Assembly: GCA_015689745.1 (NCBI GenBank) | Contig: WVSO01000019.1 | Location: 1-46,535, forward strand | Length of the DNA: 46,535 bases | Direction of reading: 5' to 3' | From: Rhodobacterales bacterium HKCCSP123 | GTDB taxonomy: Bacteria; Pseudomonadota; Alphaproteobacteria; Rhodobacterales; Rhodobacteraceae | In this document: positions 33,826 to 42,422 of the stretch, piece by piece | Layout: each line of letters opens with the position of its first letter | Numbering within the stretch: the stretch's first letter is position 1 | Notes under the pieces: generated by a model | Databases searched by the model: none | What the model was told of the DNA's origin: nothing | The model's input: the letters and a program-made list of their open reading frames with translations, nothing else | Made by a program: the position numbers and the translations under genes

Positions 33826-34500
33826 TCAGCCAGGGATGATGCGCTCGGCGACCAGTTCCTGCAAACGCCACAACACCGGATCATGCATCCCACGCAGCTC
33901 GAGTTGCGTCACGGTGTTGAGAAGATACTCCGCGCCGGTTCCGAGATGCCCACAACTCTTGGCCAGAACATCGGCCACCTCGTCAAGAGACAGGCCCGCG
34001 GCGTAGAGAGGGGAGTTGCGGTTCATGACGAATACCAAGGCGGGCATCGGTCCGACGTCCGATTGCACAGTCAGCCATCGCGGCACGTGGCCGTTCGGTT
34101 TGACGGTGAATTCCCGGCGGAACAAACGGTCGAGTTGTGCCTCCAGATCTTCCTCCGGCAATTGGAGCAGGACGCCCCCGCATTCGCCGCCTTCGTCGAG
34201 CGACATCATAAGCCCGGGAAATCGCTGCGATCCACGAAACCGAAACTGAAGCAGGCAGAACGAGCGGTGCCAGCCCTCGAGCACGCCGTTCGCTTCGGCG
34301 ACATGTTCGATCTCCGGCTTCCATATCAGCGACCCGAATGCGAAAAGCTGCGTCGGACGATCCGGAGCCGGATGCGCGGCAAGAACACGCGACACCCATT
34401 CAGCATAATCCTAGTCCGTTTGGGTTTGTTGATTCGGAGGCGGACCCTCGTCTTCCACCTGACGATGCACCGCTTCGATATGAGCGGCCGTAAGCGACAT
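33826..34500 (-). pseudogene. ChaC-like gamma-glutamylcyclotransferase with one in-frame TAG
   Basis: Family enzymes split glutathione or gamma-glutamyl peptides into 5-oxoproline. The frame from ATG 34500 gives MSLTAAHIEAVHRQVEDEG and then TAG at 34411-34413 (codon 30). It continues in the same frame as DYAEWVSRVLAAHPAPDRP and the family core FAFGSLIWKPEIE, later FPGLMMSLDEGGECGG and GTGAEYLLNTV. The N-terminal 29 codons look like the usual start of bacterial ChaC proteins, so the stop is internal. Restart at GTG 34395 would give a 189-residue protein that still holds the core, so partial activity is possible. The ribosome site AGAAGG is close to ATG 34500. Confidence 0.75.
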
Positions 34501-34564
34501 CACCCTTCTAGCGTGATCCATGGTCGCCCAGCTTTGGCGGCGTCCAGTGCAATCGCATGTCATC

Positions 34565-35383
34565 TCATGCTGCCGCTTCCTCCGCAGCAACGCGGGACCA
34601 GATGGCATCCACAACGCCGTCTTCGAGCGCTATTCCCAAGCGCCCGATGAGGATGTCCCCTAGAGCTTGCGCCGTTTCCAGCTCGACCTTTTCTCTTCGC
34701 TGGTCCTGTTCGAACGTCACAGACCTGTCGAAGATACCGATGCGGGTGCCGCCGTCGTATCCGTTCACCATCAGGTGTGACGGAAACGGTGAACCCGGCC
34801 AGCTTGCGCAGACAAAGCTTGCTGCAACAATGTCCGGGTCAGTCACATGGGCCTCGTCCACACCGTAAAGGCTGAAATTACCGTCTGCACCCACCATAGA
34901 AATCACCCGCTCATTCGTGGCGGTATCGGTATGGATCACATAGGTGCCGTTCGGTGCCTCCTGCCGCCCACTGCTGTCAAGCTGCAGCGGTGTCAGGGGC
35001 GCCGGGCCGCCGAAGCCCGCATCGACCAGCCAACGCTGTCCTTCGAGAAGGCAAACCAACGCGATATGCGACCGTGGGCCGCCAGCGTCCTCTCCCATGC
35101 GCACTCGGGCAAGCCGGCGTTCGACCGGAACGTCTATGGACGCGAGCGCAGCTTCAAGCAGCGCGTTTTGTTCAAAGCACCAGCCGCCGCGTCGAGCTCC
35201 CAGCATCTTGTTGGCGATCGCTGGCAAATCGGTCGCGATCGGGCGCCCGAGAAGCGCGTCAATGTTCTCGAACGGTATCGAGCGGATATGCGCCTCCTGC
35301 AGGCGCGCGACGCCTTCGATGCCGTCGGGCGCGACTTCAAGACCAAGGCGATCCTGATAGGCCGTGATATCAAACGCAGTCAT
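34565..35383 (-). CDS. Arylamine N-acetyltransferase (272 aa)
   Basis: Cytoplasmic enzyme that moves acetyl from acetyl-CoA to arylamines and hydrazines. The catalytic triad is visible: C69 in RRGGWCFEQNALL, H106 in GPRSHIALV, D121 in WLVDAGFGG. The N-terminal IRSIPFENIDALLGR is also typical. Length and order agree with bacterial NAT proteins. ATG 35383 has GAGGAA upstream and stands 12 bases after the SRPBCC gene. The neighbouring SDR, SRPBCC and ChaC genes suggest a small detoxification or modification cassette, though this is inferred. Confidence 0.92.
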   Translation of the reverse strand: MTAFDITAYQDRLGLEVAPDGIEGVARLQEAHIRSIPFENIDALLGRPIATDLPAIANKMLGARRGGWCFEQNALLEAALASIDVPVERRLARVRMGEDAGGPRSHIALVCLLEGQRWLVDAGFGGPAPLTPLQLDSSGRQEAPNGTYVIHTDTATNERVISMVGADGNFSLYGVDEAHVTDPDIVAASFVCASWPGSPFPSHLMVNGYDGGTRIGIFDRSVTFEQDQRREKVELETAQALGDILIGRLGIALEDGVVDAIWSRVAAEEAAA

Positions 35384-35395
35384 CTTCTTTCTTCC

Positions 35396-35875
35396 TCATG
35401 CGGCCGGCTTGGCCGGGATTTCAGCCTCTGCTTTAGCGTGCTCGCAGGCGGACCTGAGCGCCGCTAACCCTTGTTCGAGGGATGACGTGATCTTGCTGGC
35501 GCACCATCCAGGAAACAGCCTCGCAATCGGACCCGTAAACGATTCCTCGGTGCTCACTCTCGTGCCAGGGCCCATAGATGTAAGGCGGTAGATATGTCGT
35601 GCACGGATGAGCGGCGCATGACCAGTCCACCCGATGGAGCGCATCGGGTCGAGAACTTCCACCCGGGACCGGATGGGCAATCCTCCGGCCTTCCAGCGGA
35701 ACTCTGTGCCGACCGACATCGGACCAGAAACCGCAACTCGCGAGACTTCCGTATTCCAGAGCGGCCAGCGCTCGATTCCTGTTAGGAAGTGCCAGACAGT
35801 TTCAACTGGCGCGTTCACTATGATTGATGCCGCACCCGAAGCGGATGCCGCCCTATCGACGTCAAAGCCTTTCAT
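35396..35875 (-). CDS. SRPBCC/polyketide-cyclase-like protein (159 aa)
   Basis: Small soluble protein with a START-like ligand cavity. The pattern IIVNAPVETVWHFLTGIERWPLWNTEV (split: IIVNAPVETVWHFL, then ERWPLWN) is the family N-terminus. The C-terminal amphipathic helix ends EQGLAALRSACEHAKAEAE. It likely holds a hydrophobic ligand or helps an enzyme; no catalytic residues can be assigned. It is the first gene of the minus-strand cargo set, and its stop is 12 bases before the N-acetyltransferase start. AGGGG stands upstream of the ATG. Confidence 0.8.
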   Translation of the reverse strand: MKGFDVDRAASASGAASIIVNAPVETVWHFLTGIERWPLWNTEVSRVAVSGPMSVGTEFRWKAGGLPIRSRVEVLDPMRSIGWTGHAPLIRARHIYRLTSMGPGTRVSTEESFTGPIARLFPGWCASKITSSLEQGLAALRSACEHAKAEAEIPAKPAA

Positions 35876-36228
35876 AAGAGACCCCTATCAACCCTGCTCA
35901 GGGCCACGGGGGCACGAACGTCAAAGTTCGGAGGCGACCAGAATCTCTGAGCCAAGGATAAGATGCTCTCGAACTGAGCGGCTTACAAGTATCAACAATC
36001 GCTAGCCCTGAAAGAATAATGACCGCTTTGGGCTCTTTGGGGTCGTTCGCTACACCTATGATGAACGTCCGCCGCCACCAAGAGCAGCCAAAGACCTCCC
36101 GACTCCCGACCAGCCGCTTGGCGGGACGAAGTGGACTTTCGGCCAATGTCTCACCGCCAAGCGCCCCAACGCGTTTAATTCGATGGAGACCCAATGCACG
36201 GGGCGCGAGTGGATCTTGCTTCTCCGGC
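35876..36228. other. 353-bp intergenic region
   Basis: It separates two minus-strand genes, so it should hold the promoter of the SRPBCC operon at its left end and the end of the hydrolase transcript at its right. No clear promoter box, hairpin with T-run or RNA gene was seen. Short open frames here do not look coding. Confidence 0.3.
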
Positions 36229-38199
36229 CTATTCCCCGACCCAGTCCGCGATGTGGAACGGCGGAATGACGTTCTCTGTGCAGGTGCCCTGATCGAACTG
36301 CCTTGCCGGGTTGCTCGTAAAGGCCTCCGCCATGTCCCGTGCGCATTGCGAATAGAGGATCGCGCCATGCCCGGCCTCAGGGATGACGAAGGCCTGCGCG
36401 TCGGAGAGCCCGCGAACGGCTTCCACCGCCCAATTGAAGGAGGTCTGGATGTCCCAGGTGCCGCCGAGGCTCAGCGTCGGGATGTCGCTTTCGACGACCT
36501 CCTGGAAACCTTCGCGCGGAAACTGGTCGAACATCGGGCAAACCCCGAGGAGCAGGAGGCCGGCGTTGTTGGTCCAGATCGCGCCGAGTTGCGGGTAGTC
36601 CAGCGCCGCCGTGGCCGCCTGATAGCCGTCCATCGAATTGAACGGCACGTCCTCCTGGCAGGCATAAATCCAGAGATCGGTCGTGGTGACGAATTTGAAG
36701 ACTGTCGTCTCCAGTGACCGGGCGGCGGACTCGAAAAAGCTCTCGATCTCGGCGTCGCTCATCGCGTCCACCAGGGCCAGCAGCCGGGCAGCGGCCGGCC
36801 CCTCGTAGGTTTCTGCGATGAAACCGGCCAACGGGTCGCGCGCTCTTTGCCCCGAGATCAGCGCCGCAACATCGTTTGCGAAGGCGGCCACGCGTTCCCG
36901 ATCGGCAAAGATCGCGCCACTTGCACGGGACAATTCGCCGTCAAGAAGACCCGCAAGGGGCGTGTAATCGCGTTCGCGCCGCAGGGCGTCACGGAGCGCC
37001 CTGATCGTGGTCTGCAACTCGTGGTCCGTATCGCGGACGCGCTCTGCCTGCGCGATCGCCAATTCGAGCAGCGTCTCGCTTTCGGCGCTCGTGATCTCGG
37101 CCGAACCCCGGAGATCGGAAACCCGGTCGCGCGGCAGCACCCAGCCGCTGTCGTTGAGCCGATCGAGCGTCGGGGTCGCGGCGTCAGGGTCCTCAACCAT
37201 CCGCGCGAATTCGTAGATCATCGCGGGCATGAAGGGCGTGATGCTCGGATTTCCGATGCGGCTGCCGTCGGCGCGTTGCATGAACATGTCGAGCACGACC
37301 TCTGGGCCCAGAGCCGTTCCGCTTGGCCCGTGGACAAGTCGACCCTCGGCGGCCGCGTTCAGCGTATCGGTCAAGACCTCGCCGAGATCGGGATAGGCCG
37401 CCGCGCAGGTCTCGTCGGCGGCGCAGTCTTCCAGGAGGCGCACGATGGAATCGTTCATCGGAACCGCCAGTGTGTCGTAAAGCGGCAGCCAGGGCGGCGC
37501 GACGCCATCGAGGATGACCGAGCGCAGCCCCTCCGGCGCGCTGCGCATCACCTCCAGCGCCAGTTTCGAGCCGTAGGAAATACCGATGATGTTGTAGCTA
37601 TCGTAGCCGAGCGTGCCCATCACCATCGGCACGTCGCGGGCGTTCTGAAGCGTGTTGTAGTGCTGCAGGGCGATGTCAGAGGAACGGAGTTCCTCCACGC
37701 ATGCGGCGATCTCCGCCTGTCCCGCACTCATGGTCACGACGGCGCGGATGTTCTCGTTGATGACGCCCGAGCACGCCGCCTCGCCGGTGGACAGACCGGC
37801 GGCGCGCTGGTCGAAGGTGATGACATCGCGGGTTTCGCGCCAGCCGTCGAAATACCGGGCCAATCCCGCGATGCCGTTCATGTTGCCCATGCCCGGACCG
37901 CCGTGGAGATAAAGCAGCGGGTCCGGTTCCGGCACTTCGGAATGCGATTTCATGACGGTGAACAGAAGCTCGATCCGCCTGCCATCCGGCGCGTCGTGAT
38001 CCTCCGGCACGCTGACCGTGCCGCAGATCAAGGTCTCGCCCTCGATCTCGCCGATGCCGATGGGCTGCGGACAAGGCGTGATCGTGACGGGCGCCGACGC
38101 ATCGTGCCCGCCGGTCGCGACGGCGCCGAAATGCTGTTCGGGGTCTGTCGGCTCCCCGGTCAGTGCGGCCAGCACCGCGATGATCTCCATGAAGTCCAA
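36229..38199 (-). CDS. Alpha/beta hydrolase, proline iminopeptidase/TAP-like (656 aa)
   Basis: Serine hydrolase of the S33 group. TTG 38199, with GGGAGAAGAGCA before it, is preferred; ATG 38190 is the alternative. The oxyanion motif HGGPG is at 99-103, the nucleophile S208 in GISYGSK, and the late His in PEAGHGAI near 616. Length exceeds the usual 400-550 residues through a large helical lid between about 300 and 500. Such enzymes release N-terminal residues or cleave esters. No convincing signal peptide is seen. The next gene in the same direction (SH3-type) starts upstream, 155 bp away. Confidence 0.82.
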   Translation of the reverse strand: MDFMEIIAVLAALTGEPTDPEQHFGAVATGGHDASAPVTITPCPQPIGIGEIEGETLICGTVSVPEDHDAPDGRRIELLFTVMKSHSEVPEPDPLLYLHGGPGMGNMNGIAGLARYFDGWRETRDVITFDQRAAGLSTGEAACSGVINENIRAVVTMSAGQAEIAACVEELRSSDIALQHYNTLQNARDVPMVMGTLGYDSYNIIGISYGSKLALEVMRSAPEGLRSVILDGVAPPWLPLYDTLAVPMNDSIVRLLEDCAADETCAAAYPDLGEVLTDTLNAAAEGRLVHGPSGTALGPEVVLDMFMQRADGSRIGNPSITPFMPAMIYEFARMVEDPDAATPTLDRLNDSGWVLPRDRVSDLRGSAEITSAESETLLELAIAQAERVRDTDHELQTTIRALRDALRRERDYTPLAGLLDGELSRASGAIFADRERVAAFANDVAALISGQRARDPLAGFIAETYEGPAAARLLALVDAMSDAEIESFFESAARSLETTVFKFVTTTDLWIYACQEDVPFNSMDGYQAATAALDYPQLGAIWTNNAGLLLLGVCPMFDQFPREGFQEVVESDIPTLSLGGTWDIQTSFNWAVEAVRGLSDAQAFVIPEAGHGAILYSQCARDMAEAFTSNPARQFDQGTCTENVIPPFHIADWVGE

Positions 38200-38354
38200 T
38201 GCTCTTCTCCCTTGCGGTGCGGCCTTCTATCGTCTTTCCCCCGCGACACATTCTGGAATGGTGATCGCTCGATGCCTCTGCGAAAGCGGACCTCGAAAGC
38301 CCGAAGCTCCGGCGGCCGGGGGATGCGCGACGGTGTCGCGCATCCGGAGCGATC

Positions 38355-39272
38355 CTAGCGCAGAAAGGCCGAATTGACCCAGCCGCGTTCCCGCATGTCG
38401 GTCATCATCTCGATCTCGCACCAACGCGAACTTCCGACATCCTGGCAACCCAGCACGCGGACCCCGTCTCCGTTGCCCAAGGCCCCGACGATGCGGTTCC
38501 CAGTGCCCGGCCCGCTGCGCACGTTCAGCACGTCATTTGCGGGAACACCCGTCACACGCATGACATTGGCCGTATTCGCCGGAGGCGGCGCGACGGCGGA
38601 CGGGGGCGCGGCCTCGCGCAGATACTCGCCCGCGGCCCAGCCGGTGACACCGCCGCCCAGTTGCTGCACCTGGCACCACCGGCGCCCCTCGCTCATCTGG
38701 CAGCCCAGGTTGCGGACGACCGTGCCCCGGAGCAGACCGATCAGGATGCGCCCATTCGTGGAAGGCGTCGCCCGGATGTTCAGGCTTCCTGTAAGGCCCG
38801 TGACCTCCCAGAAGTCGGGTCCACCGGCCATCCCGTCGGCGAAGTCGGGCGCGGGGGCATTTCCTGGGATGCTGACATTCAGCGTGTAGGTCGTGGTTTC
38901 GTCACGGCGCGCCGCGTTGCGGTTCAGGAAAACCTGAACCAGATAATCGCCGTCCCGCGGCAACACGCCATCGAAGCGGAGCCCATTGGTCGCAGCGATA
39001 TACATTGCGGTGCTGGCACCGGGCTGATCACCTGGAGCGTAGATATTGAAGTAGGTCGAGGGGTTGGACGTCGACATCTCGACCACCATGCGCTGTCCGG
39101 CTCGGGCACCCAGCAGGTAGTGGACAGATTGATAGCCCGTCAGGCTTCCGTTGATCGACGCGCCGCTCGTCCCGGCCTGGAACTGGACACGTTCGGTCCG
39201 AACGTCCTGGGCCATCGCGAATGTCCCGGCGAAAAGTGCCATTCCAATGGCTATGATTAGGCCAAGTCTCAT
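38355..39272 (-). CDS. Exported protein with two SH3-like domains (305 aa)
   Basis: Signal peptide at residues 1-21 (LIIAIGMALFAGTFAMAQ). The first part of the mature protein is a beta-rich domain (YQSVHYLLGARAGQRM, later RDGDYLVQVFLNRNAARRDE) of the pre-peptidase C-terminal type. Two bacterial SH3 domains follow: LNIRATPSTNGRILIGLLRG and, after an Ala/Pro linker, LNVRSGPGTGNRIVGALGNGD. Each has the LNVRSGP entry motif and paired Cys with a Trp. It may bind cell wall or other surface material. AAGGAAAACCGTAA precedes the ATG. It probably works in the envelope together with the nearby small lipoprotein. Confidence 0.8.
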   Translation of the reverse strand: MRLGLIIAIGMALFAGTFAMAQDVRTERVQFQAGTSGASINGSLTGYQSVHYLLGARAGQRMVVEMSTSNPSTYFNIYAPGDQPGASTAMYIAATNGLRFDGVLPRDGDYLVQVFLNRNAARRDETTTYTLNVSIPGNAPAPDFADGMAGGPDFWEVTGLTGSLNIRATPSTNGRILIGLLRGTVVRNLGCQMSEGRRWCQVQQLGGGVTGWAAGEYLREAAPPSAVAPPPANTANVMRVTGVPANDVLNVRSGPGTGNRIVGALGNGDGVRVLGCQDVGSSRWCEIEMMTDMRERGWVNSAFLR

Positions 39273-39512
39273 TTACGGTTTTCCTTCCGAGAGTGATTAG
39301 GACGAGCTCACAACAACAAACACCACCTTTTCGTGTTGCACTTCGACGAGATCAGGAAAGTGCCTTGATCGGCGTTGCGCCCGGTGTTCGCACAGGAGCC
39401 GACAAGAGGGCCCCTATGCGAGGGTATCTGACGCGACGAGGGCACGCGTCAGAACCGTGGACGCAGGTTTCACCTTCACTCCGTCAAGCTTGAACAAAGA
39501 GAGTGAGCGAAC

Positions 39513-39851
39513 TCAAAGCGTACCTTCGTTGGTGATCGACATGACACCGGCGGTGCTTCCGTCTCGGTAGCCGATGCAACGCCAGGTGCCGGTCTCTCCG
39601 ACCCTGAGAATGACTTCGGTCCCCGCTTCCGAGAACGACGAACTGATCACCGAGACCGCAGGATTGCCGGTTGTCGACCGAACAGCGCCGGTGCAGGCAG
39701 TTCGCGCCTGTGCCTCAAGCGGGTCGATCGGGAATGCCGCGGGTCGTTCCGCGGAAGCAGTGTTTGAGCCCCCGTCCATCTCTATACAGCCGGACAATGC
39801 CGTGTTCATGGCGCCGAAGATGAGCATGGTGGCGAGTTTCTTGATCTTCAT
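39513..39851 (-). CDS. Small lipoprotein, unknown function (112 aa)
   Basis: ATG 39851, with GGGAGC upstream, is preferred over the longer frame to 39872. The N-terminus is a lipoprotein signal (KKLATMLIFGAMNTALSGC) with lipobox ALSGC. The mature part is Ala/Ser/Thr-rich and ends in a small beta domain with TGTWRCIGYRDG. Two further Cys could form a disulfide. It resembles no family I know. The gene lies 240 bp before the SH3-protein start on the same strand. Confidence 0.7.
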   Translation of the reverse strand: MKIKKLATMLIFGAMNTALSGCIEMDGGSNTASAERPAAFPIDPLEAQARTACTGAVRSTTGNPAVSVISSSFSEAGTEVILRVGETGTWRCIGYRDGSTAGVMSITNEGTL

Positions 39852-40094
39852 ATGGGCCCGCTCCCTGAGCAAAGTAATTCAAAATTCACTGAAAGTGTCT
39901 AAGGCCAATCGGCCGTTGACACTTTGCGCTGGTGTTCCCGTGGACGTCCATCTTCAGAATCCTGTCTATGGTGAGCCCAAGGTAACAATCTGGATGGTAT
40001 GTGCGTAACGCTGCCCGTCTATCCTGAGCATCCGTACGGCTATCCATTTTGCGCCAAACCGAAGTCTTGCCACGACGTTTGGACACATGGTCGC

Positions 40095-41060
40095 TTAGGT
40101 CCGCGACTTTCCTCGCGACAGCGTTTGGCTGGGGTTCTCCCCGTAAGTCTTTCGGTACGCCTCAGAAAAACGGCCGAAGTGAAAGATGCCACAAGACAGT
40201 GCGATGGATGTAACCGTCGAGCTAGGCGGAGCGGAGAGAAGCCGTGCGCGCGCGACCTTTACCCTGTGCTGGGCAAGCGCCCTCTGCGGTGAAACCCCAT
40301 ATCGTTTTTGGAACGCGCGTTGCAGGCTTCTTGGGCTTGCCCCGACCTCTTGCGCGATATCGCGGAGCGTCAGTGGCTCGTCGAACCGCGCCGCGATGAT
40401 CTCTTGCCCTCGTTCGGCGAGACCTTCGTCAAAGGTCCCGTCGATAACTATCGGCTTCGCTAAGTTCGCACGCTCAAGAAACTCAATGATGTGATCCAGG
40501 ATAAGCGCCTCGGCCAGTGCGGTCCGATGAAATGATATGTGCTTCCGCGTCTCTGTGAAGAATTGAGTGTATGTGTACGCCATTAAGTGCTGCAGAGCCT
40601 CCAGCTCTTGAAGGTTTGCGACATCAAAATCCGCGCTTTGGTTCATAGTGAGATGCAAGCCCGCTTCCTTCACCAGGTCTTGGAGGGAGTCACCGTTCAT
40701 GAAGCAGGAAATCCCGGTGGTACCCGGCAAAACGTCCACTGAGATGGTACCGGGTAAAGACAGCGCGGCTCTTTTGGGTGAAATGGTCAGCGCATCGCCG
40801 TTTACGCGCTTGGCAATTCTGCCGGAGATGGCGAAGTCGAAGGTCGCCGCCCGAAGAGTTGGCATCTCGAAGCTGTGCCCAGTCGAGCGATATGCATGGA
40901 GTGCGAACTGCCGATGCGGCAAGTCGATACTGCGCAGTTCGAGCTGGCCTTCGGTCTCATCGAAAAACTCCAGACGCGACACGCCTATGGGCTGCAGCAT
41001 GATGGGGAACCGCTCATGCAGCGAGCCCTGGTCGATCGAGATTCTGGTCGCCTCTACCAC
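40095..41060 (-). CDS. AraC-family transcriptional regulator (321 aa)
   Basis: The start is GTG 41060, with AGGGATC upstream. The N-terminal 200 residues form an AraC-binding-like ligand domain (SRLEFFDETEGQLELRS; ALHAYRSTGHSFEMP). The C-terminal region (about 225-318) has two HTH units: PLTLRDIAQEVGASPRSLQRAFQ and ALSCGIFHFGRFSEAYRKTYG, followed by ENPSQTL. This is the standard AraC/XylS DNA-binding layout. It is the only clear cargo regulator on the island, but its target is not shown by the sequence. Confidence 0.88.
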   Translation of the reverse strand: MVEATRISIDQGSLHERFPIMLQPIGVSRLEFFDETEGQLELRSIDLPHRQFALHAYRSTGHSFEMPTLRAATFDFAISGRIAKRVNGDALTISPKRAALSLPGTISVDVLPGTTGISCFMNGDSLQDLVKEAGLHLTMNQSADFDVANLQELEALQHLMAYTYTQFFTETRKHISFHRTALAEALILDHIIEFLERANLAKPIVIDGTFDEGLAERGQEIIAARFDEPLTLRDIAQEVGASPRSLQRAFQKRYGVSPQRALAQHRVKVARARLLSAPPSSTVTSIALSCGIFHFGRFSEAYRKTYGENPSQTLSRGKSRT

Positions 41061-41474
41061 GCGAATTTGATCCCTGTGGGGCCATCAACATCGCGTTAAG
41101 TAAACCAGACTGGTTCGGCTTGTGCCAGAAGGGACGGGGAAGACACCCTGGAAGCTCCCTTCGCTTGGGAGCATGTATAGTTCTGACAGAGACGCGATGA
41201 CCGAGACATCAAAGTGCTGCTCCAGCTTTGTGGTGCGTATTCGGAAGTCATCAAGCCACACCGAGTATTTTAGATTTGGTGGCCAACGGCCGACGCTGGC
41301 CGTGACCGCTTCGGGCTCGACGCAGACATCTGACAGGAATGCTCAGATGACAGCTTCTCGGTGCTCAGCCGCCAGTATTGCGGGAAAAAGGGTGGAAAGT
41401 AGGAAGCAGCGTTCTTCACGGACTTAAGCGAATGTGTTATAAAGTAACATATTTTTTTCCTCGGGTGCTCCGCC
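41061..41474. other. 414-bp region upstream of the AraC gene and of the right-end genes
   Basis: It separates the divergent AraC and 41475 genes. A plus-strand frame of 101 codons (41122-41427) shows no ribosome site or family and looks like chance. The last 50 bases before 41475 are A/T-rich, with a T-run at 41452-41458 and an inverted repeat described separately. Confidence 0.35.
41435..41449. promoter_or_regulatory. Inverted repeat, Zur-box-like, before the 41475 gene
   Basis: TGTTA, TAAAG, TAACA. With its flanks it reads ATGTGTTATAAAGTAACATA, which resembles the A/T-rich TGTTATAnnATAACA pattern of Zur-type operators. It is 26 bases before the GTG start and just before a T-run, so it overlaps the promoter area. 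A simple repressor site of the island is as likely. Confidence 0.35.
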
Positions 41475-42047
41475 GTGTCGAAACAAATCCAAGATCCGTG
41501 CGCCGACGCTGAATTGCCAGAGATGCAGTCCGGCGATGGTCAGCCTGCGAAATCTCGCAAGCCTCCGAAAATCGTGTTCACGGAAGAGAGCGGTGTCACG
41601 ATCACGCTCGATAGTCAGGAGCAACTTCAAGAGCTCTACGGCACGAGGACCTACGCAGCGGCAAGCGCCATCCTGAGCTCAGCTTTGAACTCATTAGGAG
41701 AGAATGCTGCCAGCTATCTCGACTTGATGCCAGCCATGGCGGTCGAAATGGAACCACGGGATGCTGTCGAGGCCATGCTGGTGACGCAGATGGCAGCGAC
41801 GCATGTGGCGATGACCACGATGTCGCTGAAGCTCCATCACACAACATCTTTGCAGGCGCGGGAATCATTCGAGCGCTCGATGACCCGTCTCAGTCGCACC
41901 TTCCTGGCGCAGATGGATCAGTTGAAGAAGTACCGAGCCAAGGCGCAGCAGGTCGTTCGTGTCGAGCGTGTGGAGGTCAACGAGGGTGGCCAAGCCATCG
42001 TCGGCGATGTCAGCTACAGGAGGGGGGAGGGCCGGAATGAAAAGTGA
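41475..42047 (+). CDS. Unknown island-end protein (190 aa)
   Basis: Not recognised by function. The start is GTG 41475, without a good ribosome site. The N-terminal part is Lys/Pro-rich (KSRKPPKIVF), then a conserved-looking LDSQEQLQELYGTRTYAAASAI, and a long helical C-terminus (ESFERSMTRLSRTFLAQMDQLKKYRA) that is a probable coiled coil. It overlaps the next gene by 11 bases. This pair at the end of an island, opposite the integrase, is a pattern I associate with alphaproteobacterial islands, but I cannot name a role. Confidence 0.7.
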   Translation: MSKQIQDPCADAELPEMQSGDGQPAKSRKPPKIVFTEESGVTITLDSQEQLQELYGTRTYAAASAILSSALNSLGENAASYLDLMPAMAVEMEPRDAVEAMLVTQMAATHVAMTTMSLKLHHTTSLQARESFERSMTRLSRTFLAQMDQLKKYRAKAQQVVRVERVEVNEGGQAIVGDVSYRRGEGRNEK

Positions 42048-42288
42048 CGACAACCCCATGCACAAGGCCCATGCAGCGCCCAGGTGCACGGCAACGTCCA
42101 AGCGAACGGGTGAGCCGTGCAAAGCCCCGGCGGTGAAAGGTTGGACTGTTTGCCGGATGCATGGTGCGCGCGGGGGCCATACGTCGGGGCGATCTCACCC
42201 GGCCTGGAAGCACGGCATGCGAGCGCAAGAATGGATCGAGATGCGGAAAGCGATCAACGAGCTGGTTCGGATGGGACCCGAGCACTAG
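42037..42288 (+). CDS. HGGxxx-type small zinc-binding-like protein (83 aa)
   Basis: ATG 42037 follows a GGGGGGAGGG ribosome site within the preceding gene. The protein holds APRCTATSKRTGEPCKAPAVKGW, then VCRMHGARGGHTSGR: the C-x-C...C...HG pattern common in small phage and plasmid proteins, likely coordinating zinc. It is coupled to the 41475 gene and is the last gene before the right attachment site. It could help package, bind DNA or act on the host; nothing here decides. Confidence 0.75.
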   Translation: MKSDDNPMHKAHAAPRCTATSKRTGEPCKAPAVKGWTVCRMHGARGGHTSGRSHPAWKHGMRAQEWIEMRKAINELVRMGPEH

Positions 42289-42307
42289 TGCTTGCTAAGC
42301 CGCAAGG

Positions 42308-42331
42308 TTTTGTCCCCCATGTGTCCCCCAG
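42308..42331 (+). promoter_or_regulatory. Right arm-type integrase site candidate
   Basis: Same orientation as 26914-26937, with one difference in 24 bases (A to G between the two GTCCCCCA units), about 92 bp inside the right core. Paired arm sites near both ends fit the asymmetric attP of integrase-driven elements. Confidence 0.55.
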
Positions 42332-42372
42332 ATCGGATGTGAAGAGATAACGCTGGGGCTGAATATTAGTAA

Positions 42373-42390
42373 CCAACTAATAAAAGTTGG
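42373..42390. repeat. Hairpin next to the tRNA-like segment
   Basis: CCAACT, AATAAA, AGTTGG: a 6-bp stem. On the minus strand it follows the TTTTT behind the tRNA-like 3' end. Confidence 0.4.
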
Positions 42391-42395
42391 AAAAA

Positions 42396-42413
42396 TGGTG
42401 AGCCCGACAGGAT
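42396..42413 (-). other. tRNA 3'-end-like segment at the right end of the island
   Basis: On the minus strand this reads ATCCTGTCGGGCTCACCA: the T-stem 3' side, acceptor strand and CCA of a tRNA, followed by TTTTT. Upstream of it (minus strand) the island core gives AAGTCAATGGTC, like an anticodon-stem 3' strand and variable loop. The T-loop is replaced by an unrelated 11 bases (CAAGGGGCAGC) and no 5' half with GAGCCCG was found. It is therefore not a working tRNA but could be a leftover of the element's usual tRNA target. The match comes from memory of tRNA sequences. Confidence 0.4.
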
Positions 42414-42422
42414 GCTGCCCCT

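Noticed and set aside
41122-41427. A 101-codon plus-strand frame between the AraC and 41475 genes
   Set aside because: No ribosome site, Ser/Arg-rich random composition and no family.
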